Positions 1 to 8,432 of a DNA stretch of 64,000 bases are shown here, piece by piece. Position 1 is the first letter of the stretch; every line of letters begins with the position of its first letter. The DNA is from Gemmatimonadota bacterium (GTDB taxonomy: Bacteria > Gemmatimonadota > Gemmatimonadetes > Longimicrobiales > Gaopeijiaceae), in NCBI GenBank assembly GCA_021295835.1, contig JAGWBP010000001.1:110091-174090 (forward strand), in the 5' to 3' direction. The notes below the pieces were generated by a model. That model did not search any database, was not told the origin of the DNA, and was given only the letters and a program-made list of their open reading frames with translations. The translations under genes were made by a program, and so were the position numbers.

Positions 1-19
1 TCGAGTTCGCCGGGCGCAG

Positions 20-1231
20 TCACTCGGTGCTCGTCCGTACGGCCATGCCTTCGGTGGCGAACTGGATGCCGGTCACGACGAGCTGCTGCCCGGGCTCGAG
101 GCCGCCGGTAAGGTAGACGATGTCATCGGTGCGCTGTAGCACGCGAACGGGCACGATCGCGACCTCGTTGCCGCCGCTTAGGGCCCACACCTCGTTGCCC
201 GTGCGCAGCGCGGCCCGCGGGACCGTGAAGTAGCGCTCGGGCGCCGCTCCGTCGATCTGCACATCCACGAACTGGCCGACCAGGAGCGGAGGTGCCGCGC
301 GAGGGTCGTCGGCAACGACGCCCTCTTCGCCCTCGGGCGCGCCGCCAGCCATCGGGTTCGGGATCCGAATCACCACATCGATCGTCCGGGTCTGCTCGTC
401 GAGCGCGGCTTCGGCGCGGTCCACGTAGCCGTCCCATCGGTAGCGCATGTCCCCGTGCCGGGTCGAGACCGAAGCGGGAACCGCAGTGCTCGCGTCACCG
501 GCGGCGAGCTCCCAAAGCCCCGGGATCAGCGCCGCGTCCAGGTCCGACAACGGCACCACCACCTCGACGGCGTCGTCGGCGTACAGTCGGCCCACGCTCT
601 GTCCGGCCCCGATGATCTGACCCAGATCGACTGACTCGAAGCGCACAATGCCGCTGAACGGGGCGGTCACGGCGGTGCGCGACAGGGCGAGCTCGGCGTC
701 CGCGAGCCCGGCGCTGTCGCGGGCGAGCGCGGCCCGGGCGGCGCGCAGTTGGGGCTCGTACAGCGTGAGCGGACTGGCCTGCTCCCCCACCTCGCCCCAC
801 TGGCGCTGGTAGCCTTCGTACTCCTCGCGCGCGATCCGCGCCTCCTCTTCGGCCTGCAGGAGCGCGACCTCCTGCGCGGCCACGTTGGCGCTCGCCTGCT
901 GCACGCGGTTGCGGTAGTCGGCGTCGTCAATTCGGAAGAGAACCTGGCCCGGGGCCACCCGCCCGCCGCTCTGGAAGGACGAGGCCACCCACGCGACCTT
1001 CCCGTTGATCTGGGCGGCCACGTCGATCTCGGCACGCGGACGGACGGTTCCGGCCCCGTAGACCGGAATCGCGCCCTCGCTGGCCTGGGCCGGAACCGTG
1101 GTCACGAAAGGCACCCGCGACGGCGGCTCCCTGAGCGGAGGTTCCGGCCTCAGCCAGATCATGACCATCGCTATGACGACGGCGGCTCCGATAATCCACA
1201 CCGGGAGCAGTCGGCTGCGCAAAGCACTCAT
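20..1231 (-). CDS. RND efflux periplasmic adaptor (HlyD/MFP family)
   Basis: Periplasmic adaptor of a tripartite RND efflux pump, bridging the inner-membrane pump and an outer-membrane channel. The 403-residue protein has one N-terminal membrane anchor (about residues 11-28). A lipoyl-like half motif follows (about 70-100, ending GGRVAPGQVLFRIDDADY), then an Ala/Glu-rich coiled-coil hairpin (about 105-185). The second lipoyl half contains the family signature TAPFSGIVRFESVDLGQ, followed by a beta-barrel and membrane-proximal domain to the C terminus. Length is normal. An acidic/Gly insertion (about 295-312) looks like a surface loop. The gene runs away from the pump gene, which is unusual because adaptor and pump normally share an operon. 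An outer-membrane factor could lie beyond the left edge. Confidence 0.93.
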   Translation of the reverse strand: MSALRSRLLPVWIIGAAVVIAMVMIWLRPEPPLREPPSRVPFVTTVPAQASEGAIPVYGAGTVRPRAEIDVAAQINGKVAWVASSFQSGGRVAPGQVLFRIDDADYRNRVQQASANVAAQEVALLQAEEEARIAREEYEGYQRQWGEVGEQASPLTLYEPQLRAARAALARDSAGLADAELALSRTAVTAPFSGIVRFESVDLGQIIGAGQSVGRLYADDAVEVVVPLSDLDAALIPGLWELAAGDASTAVPASVSTRHGDMRYRWDGYVDRAEAALDEQTRTIDVVIRIPNPMAGGAPEGEEGVVADDPRAAPPLLVGQFVDVQIDGAAPERYFTVPRAALRTGNEVWALSGGNEVAIVPVRVLQRTDDIVYLTGGLEPGQQLVVTGIQFATEGMAVRTSTE

Positions 1232-1672
1232 CTAGGTTCCGTTCCTTCGGAGGGTTGTCGTTGCCCGCATCCGGCCCCGGCGCAGGCACCATGCGCCGAT
1301 CAAGCGCGTCGGCGATCCTACGCATAGTGCGAGCGATGCTTGTCGTCAAGCCAACGCTCTCGAAGCGGCATCATAGGCCGTGGACGAGTCTCGCTCGGAG
1401 CGCGGTTCCTGCAAATGTTGGCCAGCGCTGGCGGTCGCGTCAAGGCTGTCCTGACGCGCACCTGCACTTCCGGGGCGACCGCTACTCCCCGGGCTTCTCC
1501 CGCTCGCTCGCTTCGTCAGCGTCGCTCGTTGCTCCTCTCCACCGCTTGAAAGCCGAGAAGAAAAGCCACACCATATTCCAGTAGAGGTCGTGCTGGTGTT
1601 CGAGCGGGAATACAACAGGCTGGATGGACGTTCCACTCCCATGGCCCCTTCCGTTGGGATCCCGGATACTCG
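1232..1672. other. Divergent intergenic region between RND adaptor and pump
   Basis: About 440 bp separate the divergent adaptor and pump starts. It must hold the promoters for both, but no clear -35/-10 pair or operator stands out. Open frames here have no recognisable protein features. A TetR- or MarR-type operator would be expected for such a pump, but no strong palindrome was seen. Confidence 0.5.
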
Positions 1673-4600
1673 GTGGAAGGGCTCCGGGCATCCGCTTCAG
1701 CTGCGCAGGAGGCAAACAGGTGGCCCTTGACGCCTAGACAAGAGAAGGTGGATGAGCCCGGAGTGACCGGCCACCCTGCCGGACCGATCGCATTCATGGC
1801 CCGCAACAGCGTGGCCGCGAACGTTCTGGTGCTCTTCCTGGTCCTGGCCGGCCTTGCCGCGGCGCTGAATCTGGTTCAGGAGGTCCTCCCCGACCTGTCG
1901 CTGGATCAGGTTCAGGTCCTCGTCGTCTACCCCGGCGCCACCCCCGGCGAGATCGAGGAGTCGGTCGTCATGCAGATCGAGGAGCGGGTCCGGGGGGTGG
2001 AGGGTCTGGACCAGCTGGAGGCGACCGCTTCCGAGGGCTTCGGGTCGGTTGTGGCTCACTTCAGGGCGGGCACGGATCTCGACCGCGCGATGAACGAGGT
2101 CAAGGCGGAGGTCGACCGCATCGCCTTGCCCGCCGAGGCGGAGCGACCCGAGGTGCGCGAGGTCACGAGCCAGCAGAACGTCATTCGCCTGCTGGTTCAC
2201 GGGAACGTTCCGGAGCGCACCCTCAAGGAATGGGCGTACGACATCGAGGAGGGCATCTCGGCGCTGCCCGAGGTGTCGCTGGCCGAGGTGAGCGGCACCC
2301 GCCCCTACGAGCTGTCGATCGAGGTGCCGGGGAGTCGGCTCCGGGCTCTCGGCCTCACACTCGAGGATGTCGCGTTCGCGGTGCGGCAGGGCTCGCTCGA
2401 GCTGTCGGCGGGCAGGCTGTCGACCGGCGACGAGGAGATCCTCGTCCGCACCCTGGGCCGGAACTACGACCAGGGCGACTTCGAGGACATCATCGTCCTG
2501 ACCCGCACCGACGGGACCGCAGTCCGCCTGGGGGAGATCGCATCGGTGCGCGACGGGTTTGCGGACACCGACCTCAGCTTGCGCTTCAACGGCCGGCCTG
2601 CGGTGGGCGTCGACGTGTACCGCTCCTCGAACGAGAAGGTGCTGGAGATCGCCGAGGCGGTGAGGGAACACCTCGACAGCGAGATTCTCCCCACCCTTCC
2701 GGCCGGAATCGGCGTCGAGATCTGGAAGGACGACTCGGTGGATGTCTCGGGCCGGCTCGGCCTGATGATCGAGAACGCGCTCCTAGGCCTGGCGCTCGTG
2801 CTCGCGGCGCTCACCCTCTTCCTCGAAGTGCGGCTGGCGGTGTGGGTGGCCATCGGCCTGGCGGTCTCCTTCCTCGGGACCTTCCTCTTCATGGAATGGC
2901 TCGGCCTCTCGGTCAACATGTTCTCGCTGATGGCGCTCGTTCTCGCGCTGGGGATCGTGGTGGACGACGCGATTGTGGTGGGAGAGAGCGTCTTCTCCCA
3001 GCGCGAGCGGGGTGCCCGCGGGCTGGCTGCGGCGATCCGGGGGACCCGGCGCGTCAGCACGCCCGTCATCTTCTCGGTGCTGACCACGGTGACGGCCTTC
3101 GCCGCCCTCCTGCCCGTGCCCGGCCCGCAGGGCCAGCTAGGTCGCCCGATCCCGATGGTTGTGATCATCGTCCTTCTCATCTCACTGGTCGAGTCGCTGC
3201 TGGTGCTGCCGAACCACCTGTCGCACCTGCCCGCTCCGGGCGGCGGCGGCGAGGGCCGGCTTTCAGGGTGGCTCGCCCGCATCCGGGCGCGGGTGGACGT
3301 CCTGCTCAAGCGGGTGGTGAACGGCCCGCTCGACCGCGGGCTGCGTCTGGCGGTCCGCCAGCCCGGCGTGGTTCTCGCTTCTGCCGCCGGCCTGCTCGTC
3401 GTCACCCTGGCGGCGGTCAGATCAGGGGTGGTGCCCAATCAGTTCCTGACGCCCATCGAGGGCGAGGTCGTCTTCGCCAACCTCGAGATGCCCGTCGGCA
3501 CGCCAGCGGAGCGGACATCGGCGGTTGCGCGGCAGATCGAGGAGGCAGGGCATCGCGCGGTGGAGCGCCTCTTGCGCGAGCGGGATCCGGATGCGGACCC
3601 CCTGGAGGTCGCGGTCGCCGTGACCGTGGGCCGTCAGGCGGCGCTCTTCGACCCACTCGGAGGAAACGCCACGGAGGCGGCCCGGGGCCACCTGGGCGCC
3701 GTCCAGTTCAAGCTCGAGGGCTGGGAGCGCCACGACATCGCCTCGTCCACCTTCGAGAGGGTGTGGCGCGACGAGGTCGGGGCCCTACCGGGCGTCAGAT
3801 CGCTGACAATCTCCTCGAGCCTGATCACCCTCGGGCTCCCCGTCCACTTCAACCTCTCCCACCCGGACCCCGAACGGCTCGCCGCGCTCGCCGACGAATT
3901 CGTCGCCGAGCTGAGCCTCATCGACGGCGTCTTCGACGTGCGCAGCAACCTCGACCAGGGGGCTCGCGAGCTGCAGTTGGAGCTGAAGCCGGCGGGGCGC
4001 ACCCTAAATCTCACCGTCGGGCACTTCGCGTCGCAGGTCCGCTCCGCCTTCTTCGGCGCCGAGGCGCTCCGCGTGCAGCGCGGGCGCGAGGACGTGGGCG
4101 TCTTCGTGCGCCTGCCCGAGGAGGAGCGCAACTCCGCCGACGACGTGGAGCGCTATCTGGTGCGCACTCCCCAGGGCGAGGTTCCGCTAGGCCAGGTGGC
4201 GTCGGCCGGCTTCGCGCGCTCCGCAGCCACCATCCACCGCATGGACCGACGCCGCGCCGTTACGGTCACCGCGGACGTGGATGCGGCGATCGCGACCGGC
4301 CAGCAGGTCAACCGGGCCCTCGACGAAGGCATCCTCGCCCGCCTCTCGGCCGAGGACGGCCTCTTCGAGCACACATACGGCGGCCAGCGCGAACAGCAGG
4401 AGCAGGCCAACGCGGACCTGAGCCGCTCGCTCTTCCTGGCGCTCCTCGTCATGTACGCCCTGATGGCGATTCCCTTCGGATCCTACGTCCAACCCCTGAT
4501 CATCCTGGCCGCGGTTCCCCTTGGAGCGATCGGGGCGGTTGCCGGGCATATGCTTCTCGGACTGAGCCTGAGCATCTGGTCGATGTACGGGCTCATCGGG

Positions 4601-4969
4601 GTGAGCGGCGTGGTCGTCAACGACTCGCTGATGATGATCAAGTTCGTGAACGACCTGAGAGCGTCAGGGATGCCGGTCCGCGAGGCGATCGTCACAGGGG
4701 CGAAGAACCGCTTCCGGGCCATCCTGCTGACTTCGGTGACGACGTTCGTGGGGGTGGCGCCACTGGTTTTCGAGACCAGCACGCACGCTCAGCACCTGGT
4801 GCCGCTCGCCGCCTCGGTCGGGTTCGGGGTGCTAATCGCGACGGCGCTTCTGATGCTGGTGGTGCCGGCGCTCCTGGCGGCGCAGGCCGCGCTACTGCCC
4901 CGAGGAGCAACGCAGAGCGAAGCCCTGCGAAGAACCAATGTGTACTCCACTTTCCATGATGGAAAGTAA
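1673..4969 (+). CDS. RND efflux transporter permease (AcrB-like)
   Basis: Inner-membrane proton-driven RND pump. The reading frame gives 1098 residues, close to the family norm. The first membrane helix follows the typical IAFMARNSVAANVLVLF segment (about residues 40-60). Two large periplasmic loops (about 70-375 and 590-880) alternate with membrane blocks. The TM4 proton-relay motif GIVVDDAIVVGES lies near residues 427-440, and the GVVVNDSLMM motif is in the C-terminal half. The start is uncertain: GTG at 1673 opens the frame, but GTG at 1748 or 1766 would leave a more usual N terminus. The divergent adaptor at 20-1231 is the likely partner. The substrate cannot be read from sequence. The last codons and stop lie inside a palindrome at 4949-4976. 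Confidence 0.95.
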   Translation: MEGLRASASAAQEANRWPLTPRQEKVDEPGVTGHPAGPIAFMARNSVAANVLVLFLVLAGLAAALNLVQEVLPDLSLDQVQVLVVYPGATPGEIEESVVMQIEERVRGVEGLDQLEATASEGFGSVVAHFRAGTDLDRAMNEVKAEVDRIALPAEAERPEVREVTSQQNVIRLLVHGNVPERTLKEWAYDIEEGISALPEVSLAEVSGTRPYELSIEVPGSRLRALGLTLEDVAFAVRQGSLELSAGRLSTGDEEILVRTLGRNYDQGDFEDIIVLTRTDGTAVRLGEIASVRDGFADTDLSLRFNGRPAVGVDVYRSSNEKVLEIAEAVREHLDSEILPTLPAGIGVEIWKDDSVDVSGRLGLMIENALLGLALVLAALTLFLEVRLAVWVAIGLAVSFLGTFLFMEWLGLSVNMFSLMALVLALGIVVDDAIVVGESVFSQRERGARGLAAAIRGTRRVSTPVIFSVLTTVTAFAALLPVPGPQGQLGRPIPMVVIIVLLISLVESLLVLPNHLSHLPAPGGGGEGRLSGWLARIRARVDVLLKRVVNGPLDRGLRLAVRQPGVVLASAAGLLVVTLAAVRSGVVPNQFLTPIEGEVVFANLEMPVGTPAERTSAVARQIEEAGHRAVERLLRERDPDADPLEVAVAVTVGRQAALFDPLGGNATEAARGHLGAVQFKLEGWERHDIASSTFERVWRDEVGALPGVRSLTISSSLITLGLPVHFNLSHPDPERLAALADEFVAELSLIDGVFDVRSNLDQGARELQLELKPAGRTLNLTVGHFASQVRSAFFGAEALRVQRGREDVGVFVRLPEEERNSADDVERYLVRTPQGEVPLGQVASAGFARSAATIHRMDRRRAVTVTADVDAAIATGQQVNRALDEGILARLSAEDGLFEHTYGGQREQQEQANADLSRSLFLALLVMYALMAIPFGSYVQPLIILAAVPLGAIGAVAGHMLLGLSLSIWSMYGLIGVSGVVVNDSLMMIKFVNDLRASGMPVREAIVTGAKNRFRAILLTSVTTFVGVAPLVFETSTHAQHLVPLAASVGFGVLIATALLMLVVPALLAAQAALLPRGATQSEALRRTNVYSTFHDGK

Positions 4970-4976
4970 TCATTAC
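4949..4976. promoter_or_regulatory. Overlapping AT-rich palindromes at end of RND pump gene
   Basis: ACTTTCCATGATGGAAAGT (4949-4967) is a perfect palindrome with 9-bp arms and one central base. It overlaps GTAATCATTAC (4966-4976), a second palindrome with 5-bp arms. The pump stop codon (4967-4969) lies in the shared bases. There is no T-run, so an intrinsic terminator is unlikely. A protein-binding operator for the downstream gene is possible. Confidence 0.45.
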
Positions 4977-5046
4977 ATTCTGAACGAGGTGAGCGAAGCG
5001 GTCCAGTGCGGATGCATCGCTCTCCCGCATAGATTGGAGCGAGTCG

Positions 5047-5391
5047 GTGGCGCACCTTGACGTTGAGTCCGTGATAGGGGCCACAGCACCGGGACCCGCC
5101 CCGCAGCAGCCCGCCGAAGGCCAGAAAATGAGCGACTGCCAGGACACGTCCGCACCTCGCCACGCCAGGGAACGCCGCCGGCCCCGCAGAGGAATCCGGG
5201 AGAGCCCGGGCGCCATCACGCTACTCACCCTGCTCTTCGTCGCGGTGAAGCTGACCGGCCACATAGACTGGTCTTGGTGGTGGGTGCTCTCGCCGCTCTG
5301 GATCGTCGCCGCGGTCGTGGCCCTGGTCCTCGCGGCCGTCTTCCTGTTCGCGGCATTCACCGGGAAGGAACGCAAGACCCGGCCCGGGTGA
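5047..5391 (+). CDS. Small two-helix membrane protein (Fragile-X-F-like)
   Basis: A 114-residue protein with a basic, Pro-rich N-terminal part and two closely spaced membrane helices (about residues 54-71 and 78-104). The segment KLTGHIDWSWWWVLSPLW between them matches the small bacterial and phage proteins annotated as transmembrane Fragile-X-F protein, whose function is unknown. The GTG at 5047 has GGAG 7 bp upstream. An internal ATG at 5128, with GAAGG upstream, would give an 87-residue form that fits the family better. It follows the pump gene by 77 bp and may be co-transcribed with it. Confidence 0.7.
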   Translation: MAHLDVESVIGATAPGPAPQQPAEGQKMSDCQDTSAPRHARERRRPRRGIRESPGAITLLTLLFVAVKLTGHIDWSWWWVLSPLWIVAAVVALVLAAVFLFAAFTGKERKTRPG

Positions 5392-5475
5392 AGCCCCTCA
5401 TCGGACGACTCGCCGTGCGCGAGCTGATCCCCCGTACCGCGCTTCCCAGGGGCTGACGGGGCCCATCGGCCGTAT

Positions 5476-5776
5476 TCAGACCACGGTCGTCCTGATGTTC
5501 CTGGTGCCGGCGCTATCCTCGGTGCGGCTGCGCTGGCTTGCCAGGCAGCGTAGCCGCGCGGCGGCCCCCGTCAGGGAGGTGGTCCGGGGGCCCGCTAATC
5601 CAGCGTAGCCGCCGCGCGCCGCCCGCCCTCCACCTCCGCCACCAGACCCTGTTCCCGATCGCCTCAGCGGAAGGCCCGTAGTCAGGGGCCAGCGAGGCAG
5701 GCATCCGGCCGTCCCGCACCCTCGCCGCCAGCTCGTCCCCGAAGTTCCTCGAGTACCGCTTGCCGCGTCCCGACAT
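5476..5776 (-). pseudogene. IS3-family transposase OrfA remnant
   Basis: The minus-strand ATG at 5776 has a strong GGGAGG upstream. It opens a typical IS3 OrfA N terminus: KRYSRNFGDELAARVRDG followed by SLAPDYGPSAEAIGNRVW, the helix-turn-helix region. After about 45 residues the frame loses family character (around 5640). A different frame down to about 5476 carries a weak match to the OrfA leucine-zipper region. No OrfB is present, so the element is a decayed fragment. Confidence 0.55.
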
Positions 5777-5840
5777 GGAACACCTCCCCGTTGAACGAAA
5801 GCAAGTGTCCGCCGCGGCGGAACAAATCCAGGCGTGGGTG

Positions 5841-5880
5841 TGTGCCAATGCTGTCTGGTGCGTGTCAAAGCTGTCTGGTG
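5841..5880. repeat. Tandem 20-bp repeat beside IS remnant
   Basis: Two adjacent 20-bp units at 5841-5860 and 5861-5880 are identical at 17 of 20 positions and share GCTGTCTGGTG. They lie 60 bp outside the transposase fragment start. They may be a duplicated terminal sequence of the lost element. Confidence 0.5.
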
Positions 5881-6061
5881 AGTGTGTTCGACTGCTATCC
5901 GAACGACAGCATCGCCCCGAGTGGTACTGGGCGGAGATGACGGATCCGATGGGCGGGAGTTCGCGTCCGCCGCTGATAGAGTGGAGGACCGGCCCGGATC
6001 GGTCGGTCATGGAGTAGCCGCGGAGACACGGCAAGGTGAATCTCCCGAAGCGGAGGGGGAA

Positions 6062-7282
6062 ATGAAGAGGCTGTCGTCGGGACTGCTGGCCCTGATCTGG
6101 GCGTGCGGTGGTGAGACGGTGGTGCCGAATCAGGTGCCGGTGGTGCGTGGTCCGATCCCGGACCAGACGATGGGACTCGGTGACACGGTGGCGGTGGAGC
6201 TGAACCTCGTGTTTTCCGATCCTGACGGCGAGGCACCGACCTACTCGGCGTCGTCGTCGGATGTGTCGATCGTGAGGACGGAGGTGACGGGTTCGACCCT
6301 GCGATTCGCGGCGGTGACGCGGGGCATGGCGTCGGTCACGGTGACCGCGACCGACGCTGCGGACGCTTCGGCGATGGACGAGTTCGAGGTGGAGATTCCG
6401 AACCGGATGCCGGTTGCCACGGCGGATATCCCGACTCAACAGATACCGGTGGACGGCTCGGTGGCGATCCCCCTCATGGATCACTTCGCGGATCCGGACG
6501 CCGACGACCTATCGTTCACGGCCGTGAGCTCGAACGGGGATGTCGTGACCGCCATGGTCCTCGACAGCCTGCTCCTCGTTCTGAACGGCATATCGGTCGG
6601 TGAGGCGAGCGTGGAGGTGACGGCCTCGGATCCGTTCGAGGCGAGCGCGAACCAAGGGTTCGACGTGGCGGTGGAGGTACCATCCTGGGAGGACCAGTTC
6701 AACCGTGCGGAACTGGGTGGCGAATGGACGGATGGTGGTGGCGGTGCGGGCTTCGTCACGCTGGAGGACGAGTCATGGGTCCGGGTACATCTCCGGGACG
6801 GCGACTGGAAGGCGCAGGCGCAACCGCTCGAGTTCGAGAACCAGTGGTCGATAACGACGAGCGTGAGGGTCGAGGATTCCGGTGAAGGAAACGGTTGGGC
6901 TTGCGCGTCGATCGAGTCGCGGATCGACGATGAGAACTTCAGAGAATGGGCGCTGAATCTCGACGCTCACTCGGCACTCATGGATCTCTCCGTACGGGAC
7001 GCCGATGGCGAGTGGCTCTCGCTGACCGACCACGACTACGAATTCGAGTACCTCGAGTACTACGAAGTCGGCTGGTGGATCGAGGGCGATTCGATGCACG
7101 TGTCGGTGGACGGCACGACGGAACTGTCGTTCGACCCGGTCGCGGATGGCGAGGATTGGCCTGGCGACGACATCCCGATGCCGACGAACTTCAACGGTGT
7201 GAATCTGGGAGTGGTCGAGTGCGGAGAAGGCGATGTGACCCATCACGCGGGATACGACTGGGTGATGGTCTCGGGGAAGTGA
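6062..7282 (+). CDS. Surface lipoprotein with cadherin-like repeats and LamG-like domain
   Basis: Predicted outer-membrane or surface lipoprotein, 406 residues. The ATG at 6062 has GGAGGGGGA just upstream, and the signal peptide ends in a lipobox with Cys15 (IWAC). Two Ig/cadherin-like repeats follow (about 25-112 and 113-200). Each opens with NxxPV and contains a DPD motif (VFSDPDGEAPTY, HFADPDADDLSF). Residues 205-400 look like a concanavalin/LamG-type sandwich: it opens EDQFNRAELGGEW and is rich in Trp and acidic residues, typical of glycan or adhesion modules. No catalytic motif was seen. A paralogue begins at 63765. The gene stands alone between an IS remnant and a gene-free stretch. Confidence 0.8.
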   Translation: MKRLSSGLLALIWACGGETVVPNQVPVVRGPIPDQTMGLGDTVAVELNLVFSDPDGEAPTYSASSSDVSIVRTEVTGSTLRFAAVTRGMASVTVTATDAADASAMDEFEVEIPNRMPVATADIPTQQIPVDGSVAIPLMDHFADPDADDLSFTAVSSNGDVVTAMVLDSLLLVLNGISVGEASVEVTASDPFEASANQGFDVAVEVPSWEDQFNRAELGGEWTDGGGGAGFVTLEDESWVRVHLRDGDWKAQAQPLEFENQWSITTSVRVEDSGEGNGWACASIESRIDDENFREWALNLDAHSALMDLSVRDADGEWLSLTDHDYEFEYLEYYEVGWWIEGDSMHVSVDGTTELSFDPVADGEDWPGDDIPMPTNFNGVNLGVVECGEGDVTHHAGYDWVMVSGK

Positions 7283-7604
7283 GGGCGCATGCTGCGGACC
7301 GTGACTGGGGCCACAGGCGACTTCCCGCGCTGATCGCTGGTGGCTACGACTGGGTCGATGTGCGCGATGTCGTGGCGGCCACGATGGCTGCAGAGACACA
7401 GGCTGACGCGCTGATTATATGGCACACCCCCTTCGACCCCCGTCGGCGGTGTGGTGAAACGGCCATGGCCACCTCCGGCGTAAAACGAAGTGCTGATCGA
7501 TCCCACATCGGTATGACGACAATCGGATCGATGGCGATATCGTAAGACGCCACCATCGCTCCGGCCGACGCAGCCCTCCCGCAGGACCCGGAAACAGGCG
7601 CCAT
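7283..7604. other. Gene-free stretch with possible 3'-end remnant
   Basis: No supported gene. TACGACTGGGT occurs both at the end of the upstream gene and again near 7347, where it would read GGYDWVDV compared with AGYDWVMV in the intact protein. This may be the tail of a lost paralogue. The rest shows no clear promoter, terminator or RNA. Confidence 0.4.
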
Positions 7605-8432
7605 TCACTGAACCCACACCCGCGACACCCGCGACGGAACCGCCCCGTCGAAGTAACCGTACACGCCCTCCCCCTCGATCCCGAAGCTCGGCCACGGCTG
7701 GGGCAGCGGAAAGGTGCCCTCGTTCTCCAGAAAGTTGGTGTAGTGCCGACCGATTCCGAGGAGCCGCAGCGAGAAACGGAGCGGCCGTTCGTGGTAGTGG
7801 ATGCGGAACGTATCCGCCTCGGCGCCCTCGAGCGCAACCGGGAAGTCGCCCACGTAGTGGCCCTCGACTTCCCACTCCGTGCCGTCCTCTCGCGTCAAGA
7901 AGACATCGAACGCATCCGCCAGCAGCGTGCCGACATCGGAGCCGATTCGGTACCGCACCGGGATCAGATGGTCTTCGTAATCGGTGGGGTTGGGGACGTG
8001 GAGACTGTCCCCCGGTTCGATCAGAACCGGCACCGCTGGCATCGTGACTTCTCCGCTGAACGCACCCAGCGGCGCCGTTCCCTCGATTTCGTATGTGGCG
8101 CCCGCCCGGACCTCCTCCGGAAGCACGGCCCGCAGGCACCTTGCCGGACCCTGCCCGCTGTTGGGCGGTATGCACTCCACCAGTTCCAGGGTGTCCGAGA
8201 ACGCGGCGGTCCACCCCGGACCCCTGAGCGTCACGGTGACCGTGGGAGCCGGTTCGTTCGGATCGCGATGGGGGTGCGCCGCGAGCAGGCGGGCCTCACG
8301 CTTACCGCCTTCGAGCATGATCGCGACAGAGACCACGTCCGGGTGGAGTTCGAGGGGGTCCGGTGGACGGAGGCACCCCGAGGCCGCCACCATCGCGGCT
8401 AGCAGTCCGTTGAAACGCGCGCCCGCCCTCAA
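7605..8432 (-). CDS. DUF4249-like lipoprotein, partner of TonB receptor
   Basis: A 275-residue lipoprotein encoded just downstream of a TonB-dependent receptor, the position held by DUF4249 lipoproteins in Bacteroidota. The proposed start is TTG at 8430-8432, overlapping the receptor stop as TTGA, with GGAG about 10 bp upstream. It gives a short signal peptide ending in the lipobox ASGC (Cys20). The mature part is beta-rich with no enzyme motif; the C-terminal segment WPSFGIEGEGVYGYFDG is distinctive. A shortened homologue lies at about 42660-43055. A role in substrate capture with the receptor is inferred from context only. Confidence 0.7.
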   Translation of the reverse strand: MRAGARFNGLLAAMVAASGCLRPPDPLELHPDVVSVAIMLEGGKREARLLAAHPHRDPNEPAPTVTVTLRGPGWTAAFSDTLELVECIPPNSGQGPARCLRAVLPEEVRAGATYEIEGTAPLGAFSGEVTMPAVPVLIEPGDSLHVPNPTDYEDHLIPVRYRIGSDVGTLLADAFDVFLTREDGTEWEVEGHYVGDFPVALEGAEADTFRIHYHERPLRFSLRLLGIGRHYTNFLENEGTFPLPQPWPSFGIEGEGVYGYFDGAVPSRVSRVWVQ

